This document shows positions 54,668 to 64,000 of a DNA stretch of 64,000 nt, piece by piece. The notes under the pieces are model-generated. The model did not search any database. It was not told where the DNA came from and saw only the letters and a program-made list of their open reading frames with translations. Origin of the DNA: Rhynchonema sp. JSB1_4 (lineage: Eukaryota; Nematoda; Chromadorea; Monhysterida; Xyalidae). The DNA lies in NCBI GenBank assembly GCA_030248065.1, contig JASAMV010002759.1:26893-90892 (forward strand). The letters run 5' to 3'. Positions within the stretch are counted from its first letter, which is position 1; each line of letters begins with the position of its first letter. A program made the position numbers and the translations under genes.

Positions 54668-56426
54668 CAGCAACTGTTATTTAGGTATTTATTATTTACT
54701 GAAATTGTAGAATAATGGATTTTTACCGCGTGTTAATATTGTTGCGTTCCGGTCTGCTGGTTTTGCACTGTGCTGTTTGTTTCTGTAGGTTGGACTCTGT
54801 GTTTTGTTGAATACAAAAATTGTTTCTGCTGTATGTTAGCATTGCAAGCCAGGGCCTATATTGATACCAAGTCACAGCCTTTAGGTATGCCTCTGTTCTA
54901 TTTTATGTAAAGTACATACCAACTTCTAAAGCAGCTGAGTTAAAGTGTGATCTTATTTTTTGTACAAAAAGCATAGCCAAAAGGATACTTCAGAAATTAT
55001 CGAGAGAGAAATTTTGTTTTATGCACCAATTTATGTAGTTGTCTGTATATTGTGAGTGTTTTTTTGGATCGGCTTGACTGACCTACCCCATTGCCAGAAT
55101 TTCCTGCTTAAGACATGGGTGTTATTTTAGTCTTTTAAGTTATTCCTTTTTGAGGGTTTCTATTTATTTTCGGTCGTTTATGTGCATAGAGACAAGACCT
55201 ACAGAGAATATGCTCTTTATTTATCAAGAAAATACTCTTGTTTTCGTTTTCGGTTTCGTTTTTCGTCGTATCTCTCTTTCACGCACCGCAATCCGCTGCC
55301 TACATGATGTGTCACTCAAATGTTGCCTGTCCTTTCTAGTGATATACCAACTTTTCGTTGAAAACAAAATGGGAAAACGGTTGTATTCACTTTTGCCTCG
55401 GTTTGAATTATTTTTTTTCTATTTTTATACGGTCTCGTTTTCTTCGGTTTCGTGTTTTCTTCGTGTGTGCGTTTTAATTTTATCGTTTAATTTCTTTTGA
55501 ACGCCGAAATCTTACTAAGTTCTTCTTGAATATCGATCTGGGATTGTTGTTCTTGTTTCGTCCTTTATTGTTGTTGGTTTTTGTCTTTATCATCCGTTGT
55601 TGCTGTTATTCGTTCTTGTTGTTTGCCTGGTTGTTTTTCATTGTACCTGTTCTTTTCGTGGTGTGTTGTTCACTATAGGACGCCATTAGCTTTCGTCACC
55701 TGACCAGGGCCTATTTTTCAAAGGCAACATGTGTTAATATTATGAATCTTGTTTTTCTCTTTTTTAGCAAATGTGACGTCCGATTTTTCGGTTGTTCTTC
55801 TTATCAAAAAGATGGTAACGAAAGATGGATTGTTTTGTAGTTTGTACTGACTGAGTGACTGTAATTATTGATTTATTTGTCTGTGTGCATGCAAACACTA
55901 TTCGGTTCTCGTTGCGGTCCTAGTTGATGTTTCATTTTTCAAATATTTCGTGGACTGCATCCAAAGCCGAACTGTGAGGTGTTTGGTTTTCCGAGTTGTA
56001 ACAGTTGCCAAAACGTACACGTGTGATATTTCTTCATGTGTCTTTTCATTATCGCAAGAAGAGGAATATTTTTATCAGATCATGAGGAACACGATGAGAC
56101 AAATATGAAATAATAAAAAAGAAGACATCTTTGGCTGTGGACTTTTCACAATAATGCTTGATTTGTATAAGTGAGTGGTGTATAATCGCAGCAAAGTGTA
56201 TTCATGTTCATACATAAAACCGAGGTGCATACCCATAGTCACGAAATAATACTTTTTCAAAGCCTTGAATGAGTCCATAAACAAGTGAAGCCCAATTCAG
56301 GATTTCGACGTGGGCGGTCCGGTCTTGCATCATCGGGTTCAGACAGCTGAATGATGTTTCACAGTGGCTGCGTTCCGCAAAGCCGTGGCACAGACAGGAC
56401 CGAACCGACCACCCAGTAATCATGCA
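54668..56426. other. CREB3L 3' region and intergenic gap
   Basis: T-rich sequence, likely including a long CREB3L 3' untranslated region, then intergenic DNA to the MITE. Decamer copies at 55925 and 56352. No other coding signal. Confidence 0.5.
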
Positions 56427-56701
56427 TATTGGTCGCACAATGACTTTATAAGAATTGATCAATTTTATTCCTGAATCGTGAAGCAGGATAGTGACGGGGC
56501 AATGACGTTACGTTGAGCGATCACACGCAAAGAATGCAGTAACCAAAATGTTTCAGACCCGCAGCAACGTGGGTGCTCTGCAGATCATTTTCAGCTGAAA
56601 ATGTTTGTGAGAATCACAAATAGCACAGTAGTTAAGAGTGACTGAACGTGAAAATCAGGTTCGATTTGACGAATTCTTGTATGGTCATTGTGCGACCAAT
56701 A
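56427..56701. mobile_element. TA-flanked MITE, TTGGTCGCACAATGAC ends (copy 2)
   Basis: Element 56429-56699 (271 bp) in the same orientation as the 25.3-kb copy, with the same ends, TA on both sides and shared interior. It is 24 bp longer, mainly through an extra GTGGGTGCTCTGCAGATC segment. It ends 41 bp from the GH18 stop codon. Confidence 0.87.
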
Positions 56702-56742
56702 CCTAATAGTTCGATCACACACTCCCTCCAACGAATGATGTT

Positions 56743-59700
56743 TCACAGTCCCAACGCCTCAGCCGCAGCTTCACTGATGGTGTTGTTGTGTCGTGTGTCC
56801 CAGTTACTGTCCCACATCATAACACCCCTGACCAAGTGTCCATCTTCACTCAGCTGTTTTATGGCTGCCTTCAATTGATCAGGAGGGTAGTAGAAGGCCG
56901 GATTGGCCGCTGATGTTGATGCAGGTACCCCGATAACTATCTTTTCTTCTGGGACACCGGCGAAATTCGGGATTCGATATTTGGGGTATTGATTGATCCA
57001 GCCCAGATAGTTCTCGATTATGGCTGCTGCATGGCCATTCTCACCGTATGTCAGGTAGTTGTTGTTGTAGAATTGAGGCTGCACCAAGTCGATTACCTAA
57101 ACTTATTGTAATGAAATTTAAGCGTGAACGTGTGTGACTTGTTTGACAGCGATGTCTAGACGGTCATAAATTTTAAATATTTGTGCCATGCGTTTTAGCA
57201 TCGATGTTGTTGTAATAAAAGCACACTTTGAGCTTGGACACAGCTGTTCCAAATGGAGCTCGAAACAAGCCATAAACCCACATCAATCGAGCTGTTGATA
57301 ATGGGCACAAAATAGTTGTACGCGCCGCGCCCCGTCTCAGCATCCGGAATACTGACATGCGGTGTGGGATAGATTGTGACATTCTCAGGGCTGACCACGA
57401 TCAATTTCTTGGGCCCAAGACGTCGTCGCAGTAGATGCAGCGTATCGGATACGATTCGAGGCGGTGTGGCGTAACCTGGGATTTGGGTGTATTTTTCATT
57501 GCTGTTGGCTCAGAATTACACAGCCAAATGTCTGTTTTTTTACGAAACTTGGCGCGGCGAGCTCAAACCTCCATGACATATTCGCACACGCGCAGTACGC
57601 ACCCTCGTACAGAGCGCAGATTTTATGGAACGCGCATCGCGCTGATTTTGCTACTGAACTTGGTATACCTTGAACATGTCTGATTCTTACTGAGCTTTGT
57701 GGCACGTAATTGACATTGGTACGTATTGATCAGCTCAAACCTTCGATATCGAGATCGACTCCATCCAAATTATTGTCCTCAATGATCTGAGCAATGGATT
57801 CGACGAAAATTTCCGGATTCTCAAATATCGGTATCCAGTGTCCGTTCTGTCCGCCAACCGAAATCAACACCTTTTTGCCATCCGATTGCCATTTATCGAT
57901 TAGTTCGGTCGGCATTTCGTCCACCAAAATGCTGCCGTTGCGCTACAATACTGGTATTTGAATTGCTTATATGTTCGTCGCACTAAAATGTTGCTTTTGG
58001 TACCAACCTGTGTATTCCCGAACGCGAGTATGACATGAGTGGTTTTCGGGTAGATGTCATCGCCCTTCGACTGGCCGCAGAAATCGCCGCCGAATCCGCA
58101 CCAGAAGATCGATAGAACTCAAAATACATAAGCTGTGTTCAAACTTGGTAGTGTAGTGCGTTTAAAGCATGGTGCGCTCTTTCATCTGCGCTGTACTGGA
58201 TATTCAAATTTCTTATGCTAACGGTTCAGTGACTGTCTATTACTAACCAGGTTCAATTGGTTCCCGTTCCGACACACTTATGGCCACCGATTGCTGTGTC
58301 TCATTCTGACCAACTGATGTTTCAAAAGTGTGTCCCGGCAGTAGGGTATATTTATGCGTGGTGCTGTTCTCCAGTTCAATCTTCACATCAAACGTGTCAT
58401 TTAGAGGCAGTAACACGAACTCAGTTGATGTTTCATTCGCTTCTAACGTATAGCTGTGATTGTAGGCAACACTGTAGGTTTCGGACGTGAAACACACGTT
58501 GAGCGACGTGGACGTGTTGGCTATGTTGGACAGCTCGAGCTCGATCGGAATTGTGGGCACCTGAATGAGAAAGGGATGCCTACATAAGTACTGTGGGATA
58601 TTGTAACGTCGATTGTACAGCAGTGTCCTAGGATATCCGTTTCGACCTGCTTTCGCACACGAATGGTGCAACGGTGCAAGCGCATGCATTTTACCAGATG
58701 GCAACGTCACCCAGAAACATGGCGCGGGATTCTCTCACAACACAAATTATTTGGAACCCATTTTTAAACGAACTCTAAAAGTCTGACATGCACACATATA
58801 GTGAATCTTACACCCCCAATACACCTTACCGTTGAAACATCATATTTGCACTGCGCAACGTGCAAAAATCGATGCAAATGTATGGGTGTCTGTGCGGCAG
58901 TGGCCGCCATCTGACCAGTGGTGTAATTCTGGCATTGAATCGTGTAGTTGTCGTAGGGCAGGAAGGTGAACATCACCAAACCGTTGAAGGGACCCGTTTT
59001 GGATTCGACCACCTGCAATTGGGCTGTATTCACGAAACATGTAGATAAAGGCAGTTTAAACAAAAGTAGGTACAATGCCGTTTACATTTCATTTGAGTCT
59101 ATTGTTCATTACCATGCCTCTGTTGTTGCAGCTGGATTTTGCAGCGTCACAAAAAAATTTAAAACGCCGACACATGCAAGGTTGCGTAAACTCAGCGAAA
59201 ATATTGACCGGTTTCATCCAGGTATGAAAACCAACCTTATCATTCTTCGCCAGTCTGACGGTCACATTCACTTTGGTGTTGTCATCCAACGAATCGATTG
59301 GTTTTCCATCGATCGCCACCCCGATCGCTGTGAACACGCGTTCGCCACACACAAATTGCACGCGGACCTGGTATAGATCGATTCAACACGTTTAATTCAC
59401 AAACAGCTTTTACAAATGTCAAATGTGTAATATTTGAAATAAAAATACTCCAAATTCCCAGGTTCATATTCGTCGTTTCCCTGCCAGTTTCAACTTGTTC
59501 GTGCATCTCGTTTGGGTCGTACTCTGATGTCACATACCGTTTTCACATCGTTGCTGTTCACCAATATTTCACTGGGCTGTGCTGTTGCATTGCACTGGTC
59601 CGTCGAGGACACTTTCACCGAATATCGACCATAAAGTACGTCCTTGAAGTCTATCTTGGCGGGTTGACTCAGATCGGTGACTATCTGCTCGAGGGGGTCA

Positions 59701-60829
59701 GATGGCTCATCTAGTGGCATCAGCATTATCTGCAATTTGTGTGACTTTATGGTCATTCGGAGAATGAAATAGTTCAGGCCTAAAAATTAAAATTAGATTT
59801 GCTGCCTGTTGGCAGTTTGGGATGCACACCTTTATCTCTAACGAAGAGTGCTTGTGCGATTCGAAACGAAACACCAACGTGCCGTGCACTCATCGTACTA
59901 ATGATCAAGCGTCTCCCTCCACCCACCAACACATCCTGCAGAATCTGTGCCTCTTTCGGCACGTCTACCGTAATCCGCCCATCGTCATTTGGTGGCCCAA
60001 GAATGGTGACGTTCTCAATGTACAACATCTTGCCTCGTTCCAGACTCACACCGTAGTTGATAGTGAACTCACGATTAGGTCTAATCTGAGGAGGAGTCCA
60101 ACCGCCTGGAATTCGAATTTGTTGCATCGACCTGTCGATATGGGGCTTGCTGAATCGGAATGAAGCAAAGGCCTCATCAAATTTGAAGAAAAACTTTACA
60201 ACCACGATTTGGTAAAGGCAAGTTTTGTGTGTCCGTATTCTGCGATCGATTTGGAACAGTAATTTCGCCCTACGATTATTTTGTTGGCTCCAAGTTCGTA
60301 TCACCGCGCACACATACTACGGTATCCCAAACTAAGCTGGCCGATGCAAGAACGTACGATTAATGTATAGCTGGTCCATGCATGCAAGAACTACTGTAAG
60401 TCCTTGACTTGGCACGGCCACTGTTGAATGAAACATCAGCCAGATGAGCAAAATCTAACAAAACCCGATTCACTGACCTCCCAACTGTATCCTGACGGTA
60501 TTGTTTCTGAACGTCGGTACGGTGCCGGTGGCGAACAACTGCGAGCCCCAAATGGCCTTGACTTCGTAGTTGGTGTTGTACTGAATGCGTGCTTTGTCCA
60601 GATCAGCAGTTATCGGACAAACATTCTTTCCCTTGATGGCAATGTTTGTGTAGTACTCATTGTCGGGGCTCAGAATCTGACCGGACATTTCGATACAAGT
60701 GTAGCCGGCCGTCACTGATTTCGAGGACCCTTCACTTCCATCCGATTCCGGTTTGGACGACAGTTGAGTGCTTGGCGTGATCGCCCAACTTAGCAACAGG
60801 AGCAGCATGTGCATTTTGGAGCGCTGCAT
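56743..60829 (-). CDS. Secreted GH18 chitinase-like protein with long N-terminal extension
   Basis: Eleven exons join in frame to 828 residues: 60478-60829, 60395-60420 (26-nt micro-exon), 59830-60193, 59538-59779, 59232-59367, 58830-59023, 58248-58560, 58008-58117, 57741-57942, 57282-57475 and 56743-57096. The start MQRSKMHMLLLLLSWAITPS is a signal peptide; an upstream in-frame ATG exists but would bury it. Residues about 25-540 are beta-rich, with many N-glycosylation sites, and are not assigned to a family. The GH18 barrel follows: SIFWCGFGGDFC, THVILAFGN, KKVLISVGGQNG, then the catalytic DGVDLDIEG (full DxxDxDxE, acid Glu present), LVQPQFYNNNY and GVMMWDSNWD. QFYNN and MMWDSNWD resemble bacterial ChiD and fungal/plant class III enzymes, whereas animal chitinases normally end MxWAIDMDDF. 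The enzyme is probably active on chitin or a related GlcNAc polymer outside the cell. The stop TGA is the first three bases of a TGAAACATCA copy. Confidence 0.9.
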
Positions 60830-62900
60830 TGTCACGAAATGCTCACCTGAAGACGTTAACGTAGACGTCATTCGCGTGAGAAATGCTCTGCACATAGGAA
60901 ACAGCAATAAAGTGTTTTACTGGATGTCAAATGTCAACAAGTTTTGAATCACCGGAAAGCTGTTTGAAGAGCTTTTTCGCAGCAGCCGTATGGAACAGCG
61001 CTTGGACTGCGTATAAAAACGTGTAAAAATCCTTCAGATGGTATTCATTGTTCAACAGCAAAGTCAAAGATTCAGTGAAGTCAGTCTTCAATCACTGAGA
61101 AGGAGCGACTAAAAACTTTGTTGTGTTGATCTGCTTTTAATCCATTGGTCATAAAGCGAAGGCGACTTTTTCGCGCACAGTGTGTACTTGACTTACATAA
61201 TAATCAAATTGTGATCCATTATATTTCATTCAATTTGCTTGTCATCAAATGCAATTCACTTTTTTATATATTTTTTGCAGTTTCTGTCCCAACAAATGCA
61301 TTAATTTGCTGCTGTTTGCAAGAACCGCATGGTGCAGCACCAATAAATCCGCAGATGTAACAAATATAAAGTGGTTACCGCGGGTAGTAGCAATCGTGGT
61401 GGTTATCCGCTGGTCGGTAAGTAACCACTAACTGCGCAGCACTAGATTTACTCATCAGATCTGGACAGCTGAGTAAACGGTGGTCCACTTTTTTATCCCA
61501 TCCCCTTTACGCCGCTGTCAGCCACAGTCGCACGAAATGAAAAGTTTTTTGTTCGGTGTGTCGATACACTATTCACTGTTACATAATGAATATAGACTGA
61601 TCCGTTCCACAGTCATAAAACTACATAATTGATTCCGAGTCAAGTTTCTTGGAAGGTTTTTGTGCTCTAATGTGGTTGACGTATATGACCGAGTAATGAC
61701 AGACGAATAAATGAACATAATATCACATAGGGTTGGCGCATAATCGTGGTTCAATCCCTCAACAAAATATTGAATAACTGATCGTGTATATGCAATAAAA
61801 CATTGTATTTTTTAAGTATGGTGGCCACAACACAAAATAACATGAAGCCAGGAACTGCAAAAAATGGCGCGCGCTCCACAAAATTTCAATCATTTCACGT
61901 GCGTTTCCTGGGGAACCGCAGGGGGGTGCCAACTGTTGGCGTATCCGTCCTACGAGGATGCTAAATACCTACCCGTTAGCCAAACTGAGTGAGACTGTCA
62001 AACCCATTTAAACTGAGGATATAAATATAACTTACCAATGCTTTATAATTAATATGCGCACCGCGGAAACGAGGTTCTATTCAAGCGAAAAAACCTAAGT
62101 TTTTTGATAAAAAAGCAGGATTTAATCAAAAACTACATGCTATTCAGCCAACCAGGAAAAAATATCGTCATGCGTTCTTAACCGAGACCCGAGAATCTTT
62201 GTTAAGGCCTCCGATCTCGTGAAAAAATTCAGCTACAGTATGTTACTGCTGCTTTGTTGTTCGTTTTCTTAGTTTCTGCTCATTTGGCACAACAAAATGA
62301 GGTGATGACCCTTTTTGAATTTGAAGGAAGTGTGAATAATCTATTCTCGTCCCAACTTAGACGTTTCCATATAAAGTCCCCGAAACTCTATTCGGATAAA
62401 AGGTGGATGATCGGCTTTTCAAACATTTTTCCTAAATAGGGCCACAGGGCGCTATTCGGAAAAAAATGTGCCGGGTTCGTTAAACTTGACAATCTCTGCG
62501 TGAATGACCTATTCCCTGACCAACAAAATTGATGCATCAGAAACTTGTGTTTCCAATTGATTTGCTAACAAGCTGTGTGTATTCTCTTTGGCATCCAATT
62601 AGCATCTTAGCCCCGGCCTATACCTTAACAAAACGACCTTCCCTTTGTTTCCATAATTCGAAATTATATATTTGTTTTCCACCATACAATGCAACAGCAA
62701 GCAACTTTTGCGACAATTTCTGGATATGGTACTGGGCCGTTTTCTGAAATTATACATGCTGCGCGCCACGAAAAACGGACAGTATAAGGTATGGTACATC
62801 TACACAGTTTGTTTGTGTACCAATTATAAATGTTGTACACATACGGTACAGAGCGAAACATGTTCTTCATATGATTTTCCTGTTCTTATTTGCTAGGCGG
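60830..62900. other. Intergenic upstream of the GH18 gene
   Basis: Should include the GH18 promoter near 60.85-61.1 kb. I see no TATA-like element that I would call, no coding frame with a known domain, and no strong repeat. Confidence 0.45.
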
Positions 62901-62919
62901 CACTGTGACAGTGCGTGCC

Positions 62920-63310
62920 GGGCAGCGGCGGATCCAGCTTTTGGCCACGGGACGGATCAAATCCAAAGAGGCATTTTAACTGGTGCTTGCTTGTTTTGTC
63001 TTAAATTTAGCGATTTTTAAATCAACACTGTAAATAATGAGCATCGTAGTGGCCGAAATTTTTACCTTTTTGTACCCGCGACTATCGATGTTCCTTGAAA
63101 ATGATCCGACGCGCGAAGCGCACAATTTGTGGGCTTGTGGGCTTTTTAATTTTTTGAGAGCGAAAATCCTGTGATTTAGGGGCCCTTTCTCCCTCTTCTT
63201 TTCGAAATAGTGCCTCCTTCAGGGACCACTTGGACCAAAAGGGCCATGTCCCCTGCCTCTTTTGGATCCACCCTTGGTACCGGGTACCGGAGACCAATGG
63301 AAATTGAGCA
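62920..63310. repeat. Possible transposon remnant with GGATCCA ends
   Basis: CAGCGGCGGATCCAGC at 62922 resembles a common hAT-like end, and TTTGGATCCACCC near 63262 is an inverted near match. The sequence between has a low-complexity CTTTCTCCCTCTTC stretch. No flanking duplication was found. The 137-codon frame across it is not considered a gene. Confidence 0.35.
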
Positions 63311-63473
63311 CCGAGGTCCAATCGCTGAGACACTGAATTCGCGCTCTTCGGTAGCTTTGCCTTTGGATTAGCACGTATGCAATTGAGATAGAAACATTTC
63401 TTGTCAATGGCAGGTTGTGAGTCGGTTCCGGAAACGCTCATATTTGCACGGGATAGTGCCCTGCGCACAGTCT

Positions 63474-63608
63474 GGGCTAATGGTTTTGTCGTCAAATCAT
63501 CTCGTTAAACATAGTCGTCGAACACATGAGCCCCAAATGAGCGCGAAAACAATACATGTGTTCGATGACTTTGTTTGACGAGATGATTTGACCACATTAC
63601 CATAAGCC
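63474..63608. repeat. Hairpin repeat, arms of about 55 nt
   Basis: Left arm 63474-63528 and right arm 63555-63608 are complementary over about 50 of 55 positions (for example TCGTCAAATCATCTCGTT against GACGAGATGATTTGA), around a 26-nt loop. A related half, GATCTGATTTGACCACAGTA followed by CTATAAGCC, occurs at 8299-8327, so it is a dispersed repeat, perhaps a foldback MITE or hairpin RNA source. Confidence 0.8.
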
Positions 63609-64000
63609 ACATTCTGCAGTCCCATTTTCACAAGAGCAGCTGTCTGAAAGTCGTCATGTCAACCTGAGATTCAAGAGATAAAAGTTCATCGTCTATGAGT
63701 TCCTGATTACGCGACTAGGTTGGACTGCACTCTGCGGTATCTCACGGTTGCCGTTAATCCGCAGTGCCTGTGAAACATCAAAAAATCGCCAATGCCTGCA
63801 TGCATGTTCATAATGTACTGTATATGGTTCGTCGCGTGTGTTTGCTGCTAAGCCGTAAACCCAGTTGTACACAGCTTAATTTTGAGTGTAAACGTACTCG
63901 TTTGGTTGACTGAGGATTAGTTCCGGAAAACAAAACCCACCGAACAACAAATGGCAGTTTTTGATGGAAAGTTCTATTCGCTATCATACTAAGGCTCCTG

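Noticed and set aside
63082..63495. 137-codon minus frame
   Set aside because: It spans a low-complexity repeat remnant, no domain is visible and codon use is unlike the confirmed genes.

Overview
This is a eukaryotic nuclear window from an intron-rich invertebrate animal. Six conserved metazoan proteins can be read exon by exon: a Mpg/AAG DNA glycosylase, the XRN1 exoribonuclease, a SMYD4-type methyltransferase, an R-Ras2-like GTPase, a CREB3L bZIP factor and a GH18 chitinase-like protein. A CIP/KIP CDK-inhibitor exon is also recognisable. Introns are mostly 50-700 bp, with two of about 2 kb, and end in T-rich or TGCAG acceptors. There is no rRNA, tRNA, CRISPR array or bacterial operon structure. 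Two weak hints point to a nematode-like animal: a short interstitial TTAGGC array, and a dispersed motif resembling the upstream element of nematode 21U-RNA genes. The species cannot be fixed from this window.

Layout. From 3.6 to 21.9 kb there is a same-strand (minus) series. SMYD4-like (17.8-21.9 kb) lies upstream of XRN1 (5.8-16.6 kb), which lies upstream of MPG (3.6-5.0 kb). From 21.9 to 30.4 kb the sequence is sparse: one 250-bp MITE, a small cysteine-rich membrane or secreted protein (minus, 25.7-26.1 kb), a CIP/KIP-type CDK inhibitor exon (minus, 27.5-27.8 kb) and a few unrecognised coding-like frames. From 30.7 to 37.8 kb there is a transposon island. It contains at least nine nested non-autonomous elements with CAGTG-like or CAGAGG inverted ends; seven of them have 8-bp target duplications, one of these being a low-complexity C-run. 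This is the signature of the hAT superfamily. The RRAS2-like gene (plus, 38.1-45.2 kb) follows, with a 670-bp CA/CT microsatellite in intron 3. The CREB3L-like gene (plus, 49.7-54.7 kb) carries a mariner-type MITE just before its start codon, a hAT MITE in one intron and a 310-bp near-perfect foldback in another. The GH18 gene (minus, 56.7-60.8 kb) has a catalytic domain closer to bacterial ChiD-type enzymes than to ordinary animal chitinases. The last 3 kb has no recognisable gene and a 135-bp hairpin repeat.

Three signals go beyond gene content. First, the exact decamer TGATGTTTCA (or its complement) occurs 19 times, about 150 times more often than expected by chance. It is found on both strands, in introns, exons and intergenic DNA, but not in the transposon island. 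Second, the hAT-like elements form several end families. Each has its own set of 15-19-bp subterminal repeats, yet several share one central palindrome. Third, an unusually large share of the reconstructed introns start with GTTGGN or GTCGGT rather than GTAAGT.

No single pathway links the genes. MPG (base-excision repair), XRN1 (cytoplasmic mRNA decay), SMYD4, RRAS2 (membrane GTPase signalling), CREB3L (ER-anchored transcription factor) and the secreted GH18 protein look like ordinary neighbouring housekeeping and developmental genes.
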